Origin: Paenibacillus sp. FSL A5-0031
Lineage (GTDB): Bacteria > Bacillota > Bacilli > Paenibacillales > Paenibacillaceae
Assembly: GCF_001956295.1 (NCBI RefSeq)
Contig: NZ_MRTD01000004.1
Location: forward strand, 62,001-126,000
Reading direction: 5' to 3'
Length of the DNA: 64,000 nucleotides
Shown in pieces: positions 28,428 to 36,852 of the stretch; position 1 is the first letter of the stretch; each line of letters opens with the position of its first letter. The notes beneath the pieces are model-generated. The model did not search any database. It saw nothing but the letters and a program-made list of their open reading frames with translations, and was not told where the DNA came from. The position numbers were made by a program, and so were the translations under genes.

Positions 28428-28958
28428 TCAATTTTTCATGTTTGTATATCTAATAACAAAAGTTAATAATGAATCGAGTTTAGCAATAGATAAGTTTGCA
28501 AAACTTGACTTAATCACTTTACTTTGTTTTAAAATATCAACAAATTCATCAATTAAGACGACTTGATCGCATAATTCTTTACCTAAATCCGTTAAGCTAA
28601 GTTCTATTTGCTTACCATTCACTTTCCAAATTATCAGTGCACGAGCAGAGAGAAGAACTAGTAATTTTCTGAATTCAGAACTCCATGGACTATATGAGAA
28701 AGCAAGCATTTCCGTTTCAATGCTATTTCTTTCTGCCTCACTGATTTCAAAATTTTTTATCACATTTAATTGTATTAGTGATCGCTCTAGAACAATAGGA
28801 TAACGAAGGATAAAATCAAATTTTGAAAGTGTAGATATAGCAATCTTGGTTTCGTTTTTTTTACCTGCTAATGCATTAATTAAGATTAATAATCTAATTG
28901 AGTGTAAATCATCGTGATTTTCAAGCCGTATTACTTGTTCAATCAGTGAGGCTGACAT
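28428..28958 (-). CDS. ABC-3C system middle component
   Basis: This 176-residue protein starts at ATG 28958 after AAGGAGGGTGG. It overlaps the end of the nuclease gene by 20 bases. It is an all-helical small protein with a winged-helix-like C-terminal half (GKQIELSLTDLGKELCDQ), as in the middle-component family, named for its place between effector and ATPase. Position, size and coupling on both sides, more than a single motif, support the call. It likely bridges the effector and the ATPase. Confidence 0.72.
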   Translation of the reverse strand: MSASLIEQVIRLENHDDLHSIRLLILINALAGKKNETKIAISTLSKFDFILRYPIVLERSLIQLNVIKNFEISEAERNSIETEMLAFSYSPWSSEFRKLLVLLSARALIIWKVNGKQIELSLTDLGKELCDQVVLIDEFVDILKQSKVIKSSFANLSIAKLDSLLTFVIRYTNMKN

Positions 28959-30222
28959 TATTACGCCACCCTCCTTCAGGTACCTTGCTATATTCAATTT
29001 TACATTCGTTTGTAAGAATCCCTACTATACCTTTTAATATTTCATATGGGCACTCAAATACATCTTTTGACCTGGTTTTAGATACTTCTCGCAGTCTATT
29101 TTCAATCTCATGAAGCATGTCAGAACCATAAGGGACATTTTCTTTTTTTAATCTTGATTTTGATTCCCTAGACTCATTTAAGACTATTTTTCTTATTTGA
29201 TTCAACTCTCTAATTGAATTGTCTTTGTTTTCTGCTTTATAACTCTGAACTAAAAAGTATTCTTCGGCATCTGCCCTAAAGTCATCTACCATTTCGATAA
29301 CATCGTTGTCAATTAAACCCGAAGCCATTTTAAACTTCATTAATTGACTTGAATTTGACTGAGATAATTCAGAGATACCTAGCCTTGAACTAAGAAATAA
29401 ATTAGTACTGATGTTTTCTGAGACTAGTTTGCTTAGCATTTGTTTCGTTATTCGTTTTGAATTAATTTCTTCAGCATTAATAATAGATTGGCCTCCAGCT
29501 AATGCAGCATAGTCCTTTACCGCATTATCTAATAATTTGGAAGATGCCTGATGCATTTTCTCACAAATTCGTCGATGAAGAACCCGTAGCTTTTCAATTC
29601 CTACACTCATACATTCAGGTAACTTACCAAGATGTTCAGATATTACCTTTGAGTCAATATCGTCTAATCCCGGCCCTGCTAAGTAGTCTGTTTTTTTCAG
29701 AACATCAAGCACAATATCAATTCCAGTTTCACTATCTTTAGCAACTTCTAGAATAAATTTATCAAGTGTTTTGGGAGTGAAATTTTCTATAGTCCCACTT
29801 TTTACTTGGGCTAATAAATTCAAAAGACTTTTACCTGTCTCATCATCTCGGCACGGACAATTTGAAACAATGACAAATTTAACAAATGAACCAGGGTAAT
29901 TGATATTATGTTGAATAAATCTCAACAAGCTTCCCTTGATTGCAGGATCGTCTAATTCAAAGGGACCATCTTTTAATTGTCTTGTTTTAATTTGAATCCC
30001 ATGATATTTCCCGATTCCCTCTACTGCTAAAATATCTTCGTGATGTTCGCAATACAACTCTTTATAAGGAACTTCACCTGATAACATCTTTATTGCAACC
30101 AATGCTGTAAAGGTGTGTTGATATCGAAATCTCTTTTGCGTCTCATCACCCGGATCACTTGAATTAATATTGATTGGACTAATTGAAAAACCGTTGTTTT
30201 GCAACATGCCCTCGTTAAGCAT
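28939..30222 (-). CDS. ABC-3C effector with Cap4/DUF4297-like nuclease domain
   Basis: This 427-residue protein starts at ATG 30222 behind GGGGAG. The N-terminal 200 residues show KRFRYQHTFTALVAIKML, then ELYCEHHEDILAVEGIG and HGIQIKTR. The E59/D63 ... Q77-x-K79 arrangement is that of the PD-(D/E)xK DUF4297 (dsDNA nuclease) family found in Cap4 and many conflict effectors. The helical C-terminal half (from about 215) would be the ABC-3C C-terminal interaction domain. Expected role: DNA degradation once released by the ATPase. First gene of the three-gene operon. Confidence 0.8.
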   Translation of the reverse strand: MLNEGMLQNNGFSISPININSSDPGDETQKRFRYQHTFTALVAIKMLSGEVPYKELYCEHHEDILAVEGIGKYHGIQIKTRQLKDGPFELDDPAIKGSLLRFIQHNINYPGSFVKFVIVSNCPCRDDETGKSLLNLLAQVKSGTIENFTPKTLDKFILEVAKDSETGIDIVLDVLKKTDYLAGPGLDDIDSKVISEHLGKLPECMSVGIEKLRVLHRRICEKMHQASSKLLDNAVKDYAALAGGQSIINAEEINSKRITKQMLSKLVSENISTNLFLSSRLGISELSQSNSSQLMKFKMASGLIDNDVIEMVDDFRADAEEYFLVQSYKAENKDNSIRELNQIRKIVLNESRESKSRLKKENVPYGSDMLHEIENRLREVSKTRSKDVFECPYEILKGIVGILTNECKIEYSKVPEGGWRNNVSLTD

Positions 30223-30546
30223 TAGATCTCCCCATTTTTTAAAATTGTTTACTTCACTCTGTAATTACATTGCTCCGCGAATTTATATTTAGTATAAAAT
30301 ATAATATTATGACCTTATAACCATCGTTTCGCCTGAACAACGACATGTTCAGAAAGAGCACGAGCGAATAACATACATCTATTCCAATAAGGCCAGCGGT
30401 ATTTCTGGCTCGATTCTTTACATTTAATGGGAAGGATATAATCTTCCGGCACACTCTTGCTGTACGCTTCACTTTCTAATTGAATTCATGCCAGCACATA
30501 TTGCTTTTACGCCCGCACACGAGCACCTTATTACATCAACATTTAT
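30223..30546. other. Intergenic region, nothing firm
   Basis: About 320 bases upstream of the ABC-3C operon. A 72-residue frame at 30254-30472 lacks a ribosome site and shows no motif. The ABC-3C promoter is probably here. Confidence 0.3.
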
Positions 30547-31512
30547 CTAACCACTTTTTAAAAACTCTTCTTTTACAGACTCATAATTTTTTATTGTTTC
30601 ACTTATATAACCTAGAGTTATAGATTCTCCAAAATTTACGCTCATAGGCATACCAAGAATTTTAAAACATTCATTTCTAACTATATAAATCAACGTATTT
30701 GTGTGATTTTTATACGCTTCTGTTGCATAAAATCGATTAATTAAATTTTCAAGATCAAACAAAGGATATTTAGTTACTATATTTTGTACTTGAAAGGGGA
30801 CTTCATCGAGTTGATATTCGAGAACATCGTATCCATTAATATATGAGATAATATCTTTTAGCCCGTTTAAACAATGCAACATTATATTTATAGAGCATTT
30901 TTTTAAGTTAGTTTGGTCTAAAAAAATGAAGTCTTTTTCTTCACACAACAAATGTAATGATGTTTGATAAAGCAATTCTTTGCTGCGTTGATGACTTGCT
31001 TCAGTTGATCTTGCATATACACTAGTTCCGATATCAATAATTTTAGTAGTATTATCCTTTAATATCATAATATTCTTCCAATGAAGGTCACCCAATACAA
31101 CTTCTTCCTTTTCAGCTAAACGTACTCCATCTATTAAAGATTGCATTGCAGTTCGTCTATACTCAAAAGGAGGACTAGTTAATAACCAATCTTTTAAAGT
31201 ACTGCCTTCAATAAATTCCATTACAGCGTAATAAACTTCGTTACCCTTCCCAGCTGTATATATTTGCACGACTCGTTCAGAATTAATTCTAGCCGTTTTA
31301 TTAACTTCTTCAACAAAACGTTTCTCGTCTGATACATCTATGTCTTTCCGAGATAACCATATTTTGATAACCACTTTTCTTTTGGGAAAATCACAGTGAC
31401 CTTCAAAACATATACCGTTTTTACCTTTTCCTATTTCTTTTTCAAATCTCACATTTGGTATTTCGAGGATATGACCATCAATAAGTAGTTTTCCATCTTT
31501 TAGTTCATACAT
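30547..31512 (-). CDS. Serine/threonine protein kinase-like protein
   Basis: This 321-residue protein starts at ATG 31512, chosen because GGAG stands upstream, although at a longish 12 bases. Kinase motifs are present: glycine loop EIGKGKNGICFEG (27-39), VVIKIW with K50, catalytic loop GDLHWKN with D142 and N147, and metal Asp in IIDIGTS (D160, DIG replacing DFG). HWKN replaces the common RDxKxxN pattern, as in atypical bacterial kinases. The C-terminal 130 residues are helical with no known domain and no membrane helix. In a defence island it could be a Stk2-like or accessory kinase; target unknown. Confidence 0.75.
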   Translation of the reverse strand: MYELKDGKLLIDGHILEIPNVRFEKEIGKGKNGICFEGHCDFPKRKVVIKIWLSRKDIDVSDEKRFVEEVNKTARINSERVVQIYTAGKGNEVYYAVMEFIEGSTLKDWLLTSPPFEYRRTAMQSLIDGVRLAEKEEVVLGDLHWKNIMILKDNTTKIIDIGTSVYARSTEASHQRSKELLYQTSLHLLCEEKDFIFLDQTNLKKCSINIMLHCLNGLKDIISYINGYDVLEYQLDEVPFQVQNIVTKYPLFDLENLINRFYATEAYKNHTNTLIYIVRNECFKILGMPMSVNFGESITLGYISETIKNYESVKEEFLKSG

Positions 31513-32093
31513 TATATACTTAATCTCCTTTTTTCTAATTGTCATTTGATTAATCTTTTTAGACTTCTGAAATATTTAATAAAAACAAAGATATGCATCA
31601 GACTATTTCGGTGCAATACACGAAATATTTATGGAAGAACTCCAATTAGCAATCTGCTTCGATATGATTTAGGATTTAATTGTCTAGTCGATATACGATA
31701 CCAATTCTAGTTTTGATTTAAGAATTTCTTCACCTATTGCTCGTAGCTTAGTTTCAATTTCGTACGCAACGCTAGACTCAAGTATTATTACTCAAGCAAA
31801 TCATCTCATGTAGGAATGAAACATATGCAATTTTCCAATGATTGACTCAAACAAATAAAGCTTTGATGTCAGATTATAGAAGAGGTACATATAGATGATC
31901 CCTTTTGTAAGTAACATATATCTCAAAATCATTAATCTATCTAAACAGGAGTATACTTCGATTTCTTTGTTCGGTTCTCATTGGGTTCTAATTAAGTATA
32001 CAATTCTTCAAAGTCCTCAAGTAAGAATGGCGATTACTACAATATTGCTTTAAAACATCGTCAGGGATAAAAGAAATTAGATTAATCTCTTCC
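31513..32093. other. Gene-poor stretch between kinase and IS wreck
   Basis: About 580 A+T-rich bases without an acceptable frame on either strand. Promoter of the kinase is presumably at the left end. The right end grades into the decayed IS3 copy. Confidence 0.4.
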
Positions 32094-32899
32094 CTATAGG
32101 CCAAGTGAAGATTTAGTCATATTGTACCAGACAACGAGTGTCACTAACTGTCGATAATAGTCGTAAAATATCACAACCTTAAATAAAAGCAAAAGAGCTT
32201 TATATCCTATCTGATGCGATGCCTGGTTGAACCAGTTGACATAATCGTATAATCCCAAAGCCAGATAACGGAAACTCTGAAAGGTCATATGGTTAACAAA
32301 CTCTGTTTTCATTACCTTGTAGATAGCTTCAGCCACAGCGTTGTCGTACGGACATCCTTTCATACTTAGCGATCGACCGATATTAAACGACTCCAGCAAC
32401 TCGTCCATCTTGTGATTTTTGAAACCGTTGATACGATCGGTATGAAACCATTGAATCTGGTGTAACTCACCCTTAACGGTCGCGAAGGCACGGGTAACCA
32501 GAGCAGCGTCCTTGTTTGAACCTGCACTTCGACAAATGATTTCTCGATTAAACAGATCCACCAGCACACAATTGTAATGCCATCGGTTCTGGACTTTCAC
32601 ATACCTCAAATCACTGACGACGAAGCGTTTAGCTTCCGTCTGTTCAAGCTCCTCTTCAGTACATTTACTGTTTTTGCTTCGTTACAGGACGATTTAAAGG
32701 GCTTATATTGCGCTACCGTGTAAGTGGAAACGAGCCCTTTCTCTTTCATAATGCGACCAATACAGCAGCTGGAGACGTTGAAATTACGATCAAAGAGGTT
32801 TACTTTGATCTTGCGTGTACCGTAAGTGGTAAAATAATAATGAGGTATAGGAAGGAGTAGGCAAATGGGGAATTCAATAAAAGTGCATATGATGAACAA
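32094..32899 (-). pseudogene. Decayed IS3-family (IS150-like) transposase OrfB
   Basis: Two frames together give most of an OrfB. 32606-32899 holds YGTRKIKVNLF...IGRIMKEKGLVSTYTVAQYKP. After a frameshift near 32640, 32094-32609 holds VSDLRYVKVQNRWHYNCVLVDLFNREII, WFHTDRINGF and GCPYDNAVAEA (DDE core). The last 50 residues no longer match the family. Much of it parallels the IS copy at 33245-34461, so it is an older relative inserted in the other orientation. Confidence 0.75.
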
Positions 32900-33139
32900 A
32901 CCGATATCTGTGCAGTCATACGCGAACTACAAATACTGCAGTACCCTGAAGGCAAAGCAAAAGAAATTCTAGTTCATCATTACCGAGTTATCAAACGCAC
33001 TATGGGATTTGGACCGATTGCTTGGGAAATCGCTCGAGATGTTGACGAAATTCATAAAGCGCTTCAGAAAAAATTACGATCCGAATGGTCTCAACCAGAT
33101 ATATATTGGAGATTTACGAGAGCGTATAAAACTGCATAA
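32861..33139 (+). pseudogene. ORF remnant without start, unknown
   Basis: The frame is open for 93 codons after a TAG at 32858 and ends at TAA 33137, but has no usable start before an internal ATG. The translation (EGKAKEILVHHYRVIKRTMG and RDVDEIHKALQKKLRSEW, then a Trp/Arg-rich end) has protein-like composition. I do not recognise it. It is probably a gene fragment caught between two insertion sequences. Confidence 0.35.
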
Positions 33140-33321
33140 TCTATGTTGATGGAAGTAAATACTACTACCTCCATTCTAACGAACGAACTCATCAGATGGC
33201 TTTCACGATTAACAACTTGGTTATATATCAATAACAGGGTGGCTTGGATCGTCTACACTAAGTTAGACAGAAAAAATAAGGGCTAGTAGAATGAAGGGAA
33301 CAGAGAAGGAGCGAATCTACT

Positions 33322-33603
33322 ATGCCAAAACCAAGAGGTACATTAACTGCCGAGTTTAAGAAGCAGATGATCCAGCTCTACGAGAGTGGAAAATCAAGAG
33401 CAAACATCATTAAGGAATATGATCTGAGTGCTTATGCATTTGATCGTTGGATCGCACAAAGTCAGAAGACAGGTTCCTTTAAAGAAAAAGATAATCGCAC
33501 AGAGGAAGAGAACGAACTCCTAGCTTTACGTAAAGAAATTCAATGTTTGAAAATGGAGAACGATATTTTAAAGCAAGCCGCGCTGATCATGGGACGAAAG
33601 TAA
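33322..33603 (+). CDS. IS3-family transposase OrfA
   Basis: This 93-residue protein starts at ATG 33322 after GAAGGAG. It has the helix-turn-helix ETMK-like region (TAEFKKQMIQLYESGKSRANIIKEYDLSAYAFDRWIAQ) and a leucine-zipper-like end (ENELLALRKEIQCLKMENDILKQAALIMG). It ends in the usual overlap with OrfB, which lies in the -1 frame, so a programmed frameshift near the run of A at about 33568 is expected. Confidence 0.9.
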   Translation: MPKPRGTLTAEFKKQMIQLYESGKSRANIIKEYDLSAYAFDRWIAQSQKTGSFKEKDNRTEEENELLALRKEIQCLKMENDILKQAALIMGRK

Positions 33604-34432
33604 TTGTGATTCGCAATAATGCACACAAGTACTCGGTATCAGCAATGTGCGCAGTCCTACAACTACCACGAAGCACCTATTACTACAAGTCTGAGCCTGC
33701 CGTAACGAGGAAGAACAGCAGCTAGAAGATGCGATTCTAGAGATCTTCTCAGCTAGTCGAAACAACTACGGCACACGAAAAATCAAGGTTGAATTAGGAA
33801 AGCGAATCTTGTTAGCCTCGCGCCGTAAGATCGGTCAGATCATGAGAAAACATGGCCTGGTATCTAATTACACGGTAGCGCAGTACAAGCCTGTTAAGAA
33901 CGATTCTAATGAGGCCGTCGTTGAGAATGTACTACAACGCAAATTTGATCAAAAAGAGCCATACGCTGTTGTCGTCAGCGATTTAACATACGTACGAGTA
34001 GCCGGTACATGGCATTACGTATGCTTGTTTGTAGACCTCTTTAATCGTGAAATTATTGGATGCAGCAGCGGTCCGAACAAGTCAAAAGAGCTTGTTTACA
34101 AAGCCATAGCGAGCATCTCACAGAGATTAGATCGTATTAAAATGTTTCATACGGATCGAGGCAGAGAGTTTGATAATAAGCTCATTTCTGAAGCGTTGAC
34201 AACGTTTGGCGTTACACGATCCCTTAGCCGAAAAGGCTGTCCCTACGATAATGCCGTTGCAGAAGCAACATTTAAAATCTTCAAGACGGAATTCGCTAAC
34301 CAAGTGCATTTCCTTACGGATGAGCAGCTTGATGTCGAACTCCATGATTACGTCCATTGGTTTAATTACCATAGGATTCACGGAACACTAGATTATCTAA
34401 CTCCTGTTGAAGCCAGGAGTATGCCCTTATAA
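33543..34432 (+). pseudogene. IS3-family transposase OrfB, frameshifted
   Basis: The OrfB N-terminus (KVIVIRNNAHKYSVSAMCAVLQLPRSTYYYKSEP) runs in one frame to a TAG at 33723. The rest, from NEEEQQLEDAILEIFSASRNNYGTRKIKV to the end at 34432, lies in another frame. The break is near 33700. The catalytic core is complete: VVSDLTYVR (D), FHTDRGREF (D) and GCPYDNAVAEATFK (E, with the typical SLSRKG before it). The single frame change is the only visible defect. Confidence 0.85.
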
Positions 34433-34463
34433 AAGTTGTTCAGTTTTATGTTGACAATCCAGC

Positions 34464-34718
34464 TTGGCTCTTATTCATAAACTCATTAGCGCTCAGGCGC
34501 CGGAATATCATAAGGAGTTTTGTAATGATTCTAAGGAATTCATTGATATTACGATTAGTGAAGAAATGATTAATAGAATTGATCAGTGGAATCAGTGTAA
34601 AGCAACCGATGATAGCGGGGCTAAGTTTGTAATCATCTTTGTACCATTGGGTCGTTTTTTCATAATTTCATTCATAAACTACCCGACACTCAGACAGATC
34701 TCGGCAACGGTGAAATAG
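34464..34718 (+). pseudogene. ORF fragment at the right flank of the IS, unknown
   Basis: 84 codons open from the target duplication onward (IHKLISAQAPEYHKEF, then FIDITISEEMINRIDQWNQC). It reads like coding sequence for some 60 residues and then loses quality. It has no ribosome site of its own. It could be the downstream half of a gene broken before or by the IS; joining across the element does not restore a frame. Family not recognised. Confidence 0.3.
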
Positions 34719-35049
34719 ACCACATCGTTGATGACAATGGATCCCGCATTCCCTTTGTCAACCGAGAAGGAGCACCAGACAAGTGATCCCACTGTAAAGC
34801 AGTCAGTCCGCCGTCATTGTGCGTATGAATGTAACTGCTCACAGTCATTCGATCCCAATTTAGAATGTCAGCAATCGCCGTCATGGATATGCCTTTCAAA
34901 TGCAAATAGATGGCTTGATAGAGTTCATACATTCGACGATCTTTGAATTGCTTCATCGCTTCTGTTATTTTATCCAGTTTCTCCTTGTTATGGTTTGCTA
35001 AAAACTTTAATTCAACTAATATAGCAACTGCCGAGCTGCGGCTAGACAT
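34690..35049 (-). pseudogene. Truncated IS630-type transposase N-terminus
   Basis: 119 residues. The first 80 show the helix-turn-helix opening of IS630-like transposases (MKQFKDRRMYELYQAIYLHLKGISMTAIADIL, NWDRMTVSSYIHTHNDGGLTAL, SGAPSRLT). After SRLT the family sequence stops and unrelated residues follow to the end. The DDE domain is absent. Confidence 0.5.
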
Positions 35050-35473
35050 AGAGCCTCTAGCGGGTCCGGTACTCCCACGAAGGGCGAAGCGGCTAAAGGT
35101 CCGATTGAGTTCCGACGATCTGCCTATAGGACCCTACTCCTCCACGTAAAGTCGCTTGAATATGCTCCACCGCTTGGAATTCATTATTATATTCGTTCCT
35201 CCGAATTCAATTGTCGATAGGTTTAGTATGTTCCACTTGATCGTTTTCAAAGGTTCCAATTTTTATTTTAGACTCCACTAACTCGCTCTATGCCATGCAA
35301 TAGTCGTCATAGAAGCATAGCCTAGCCCATATTTAACAGATATCTGGACCACCCGATAGAATTTATTCTGGACTTAGTATCACGTGTTAGCAATTTTTCC
35401 GTTCTCTTTTTGACTTTATTTCATTCCAGTTTTCATTTGTTTTATAGAGGTAACCTAAGAAGTAACAATAAAA
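35050..35473. other. No gene recognised
   Basis: About 420 bases. The first 100 are more G+C-rich than the island around them and may be another element remnant; the remainder is A+T-rich without open frames of note. Confidence 0.3.
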
Positions 35474-35511
35474 CAACAAAAAAACTACACTAAATGAAAT
35501 TAATGTAGTTT
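35474..35511 (-). terminator. Terminator of the tRNA-like/HEPN transcription unit
   Basis: On the minus strand arms 35500-35511 and 35482-35493 form a 12-bp stem with one wobble pair and a six-base loop, followed by a run of T (35474-35481). It starts 21 bases after the HEPN gene stop. Confidence 0.8.
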
Positions 35512-35531
35512 TCTATGGATAAATATTTTCA

Positions 35532-36281
35532 TTATACAGGAACGTTTTGTGTTGCGTTATGAAACATCTTTTTTCCTCTTATATACTTTTCAATCAATAT
35601 CTTTCGATATTCCTTATAGGAACGTCCATCCCTGTTATGTTTATAACCTTCAATTTTATCATACATCCTGTCAAACTGTTCTTCAAAGGTTGTAAAATCA
35701 ACGGCAACATTTTGTATTAAGTTCATTAATTGTATGAAAAGATTTCTCTTTAGCTGAATATCTACAATGTTCTCTTTGTTTAATTTCCCTGTGATATCTA
35801 CATCCAATATATTTTCATCCAATTGATATGCATATTTCCATTGCCCATGTGCAATTTTATTCCGTATTATAATTGATTGGGAAAAATCTTCTTGGATAAG
35901 ATTTACCAATCCTTCGTATCTTAATCTGTTTGTATATGGAAGTTCATATTTTAATAAAGATTTCGTGAAAGCAATATTATAATTTTTACACATAGCCATA
36001 TTGAGCAGAAAAACAATTCTTTGCTCTAATGATTGTGCAGATCTTATTTCTAGTACATCTTCATTCGTAAATGCGTTATTATCAAAACAAATTTTCAGTA
36101 TTACTGCTTCCATCCATATGACTGTAATAGTGGAAAGTAATCTTGTAAACACAATTTCTTGTTCTTTATTTTCCGTTTTTATATGATGTTTAACACTCTT
36201 TTCAATACCGGTATAAGCGTCTTCTATTAGCTTTACGTTCTGACATTGTTGTTTATAAAGTTCACTATACTTTCGAGTCAA
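35532..36281 (-). CDS. HEPN-motif protein, putative RNase toxin
   Basis: This 249-residue protein starts at TTG 36281, set by GGGAGG seven bases upstream; an ATG at 36326 lies inside the tRNA-like sequence boundary and has no site. The protein is almost all helical. The sequence IIIRNKIAHGQW has R140 and H145, the R-x4-6-H signature with a polar residue after R that marks HEPN ribonuclease active sites. No partner MNT or antitoxin gene adjoins. It has its own promoter and terminator, shared with a tRNA-like RNA. A tRNA- or mRNA-cleaving abortive-infection role is inferred from the motif and island context only. Confidence 0.65.
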   Translation of the reverse strand: MTRKYSELYKQQCQNVKLIEDAYTGIEKSVKHHIKTENKEQEIVFTRLLSTITVIWMEAVILKICFDNNAFTNEDVLEIRSAQSLEQRIVFLLNMAMCKNYNIAFTKSLLKYELPYTNRLRYEGLVNLIQEDFSQSIIIRNKIAHGQWKYAYQLDENILDVDITGKLNKENIVDIQLKRNLFIQLMNLIQNVAVDFTTFEEQFDRMYDKIEGYKHNRDGRSYKEYRKILIEKYIRGKKMFHNATQNVPV

Positions 36282-36328
36282 AATGATTCCTCCCGGCCAA
36301 AACGTATAAAATATTATTTTATACACTT

Positions 36329-36398
36329 TGGACGAAGGGAATCGAACCCTTATCTTCTATACAAAAGTATAGACGAGTTAGCCATTACTCCACGACCA
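36329..36398 (-). tRNA. tRNA-like RNA with an abnormal anticodon arm
   Basis: Seventy bases read as a tRNA. D arm: GAGT / ACTC with AATGGCTA loop. T arm: perfect 5-bp AAGGG / CCCTT with loop TTCGATT. Variable region is of normal size. Two features are wrong. The acceptor ends pair poorly (TGGTCG with CGTCCA, one T-T mismatch, six pairs), and the anticodon arm is a perfect 5-bp stem closing an 8-base loop ACTTTTGT (or a 7-bp stem with a TTTT loop). The anticodon is therefore unclear; TTT is the nearest reading. A near-consensus promoter places transcription start right at its 5' end, so it is expressed with the HEPN gene 48 bases downstream of it. It may be a decoy, resistant or degenerate tRNA. 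Confidence 0.5.
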
Positions 36399-36405
36399 TA
36401 AAGAA

Positions 36406-36434
36406 ATTATACTATAATTTAGGAACTTTTTCAA
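36406..36434 (-). promoter_or_regulatory. Sigma-A promoter of the tRNA-like/HEPN unit
   Basis: TTGAAA (36434-36429) and TATAAT (36411-36406) stand 17 bases apart on the minus strand. The tRNA-like 5' end begins about 8 bases after the -10 box, the normal distance to +1. It is among the best promoter matches in the island. Confidence 0.8.
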
Positions 36435-36852
36435 CATGTTTATGAATCATTTTTTCTAAGGTATGTTTCTATATTCTTATGTTTTTCATAATGATTGTAG
36501 GTACCTTGCAGAACTTCATCTTAGAAATGCTATCACATAAGATAGTAATTAGTGCATCAAATTACTACTGATTTATCCATTTGGTTAATTTTACTGACTT
36601 GGCAAGCTAAGCAACATCAAAAGTTATCTGGGTATGATTGGGCTAGCGTTAGTATTGTAGCAGTACAGTGTAACAGCAATCGCGTCCCTCTTTGATAAGG
36701 AACGAAATTCACAGGAGAAAAATCTTTAATTTCAATTGTAATAACGTCACAGAAATTATCAATTAATAGTATAACCAATGTTAAATCTATCTTTAAAAAC
36801 ATAAAGTGATTGCAGATCTCCTTCTTTAAATTTCTCTAGCACTAGCAGAGGT
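36435..36852. other. Remnant region between tRNA-like gene and tnsA
   Basis: No intact gene. A 61-residue frame at 36617-36802 and a short open stretch overlapping it in another frame look like decayed coding sequence behind tnsA, but neither resembles TnsB. A perfect 10-bp inverted repeat with a 3-base loop sits at 36855-36877, at the end of tnsA; no T run follows on either strand. Confidence 0.35.

Larger units (their letters stand above)
33245..34461 (+). mobile_element. IS3-family (IS150-like) insertion sequence, 1217 bp, with 3-bp target duplication
   Basis: Both ends carry an imperfect inverted repeat starting TGGAT(C/T)GTC(T/A)ACA, beginning at 33245 on the left and ending at 34461 on the right. 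The triplet GCT flanks the element on both sides (33242-33244 and 34462-34464). Inside are orfA and a frameshifted orfB. The intact target duplication shows a fairly recent transposition; the orfB lesion means it is probably no longer autonomous. Confidence 0.8.

Noticed and set aside
30254-30472. 72-residue frame upstream of the ABC-3C operon
   Set aside because: No ribosome site, basic low-complexity sequence, no motif.
34449-34461. TGTTGACA-like sequence as a Tn7-type end
   Set aside because: It is part of the right inverted repeat of the IS3 element, with a matching left end and GCT duplication.
36329-36398. Normal functional tRNA-Lys or tRNA-Gln
   Set aside because: Anticodon loop has eight bases and the acceptor pairs poorly, so no anticodon can be assigned.
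36617-36802. 61-residue frame behind tnsA as a TnsB start
   Set aside because: No similarity to TnsB and no ribosome site; described only as remnant.
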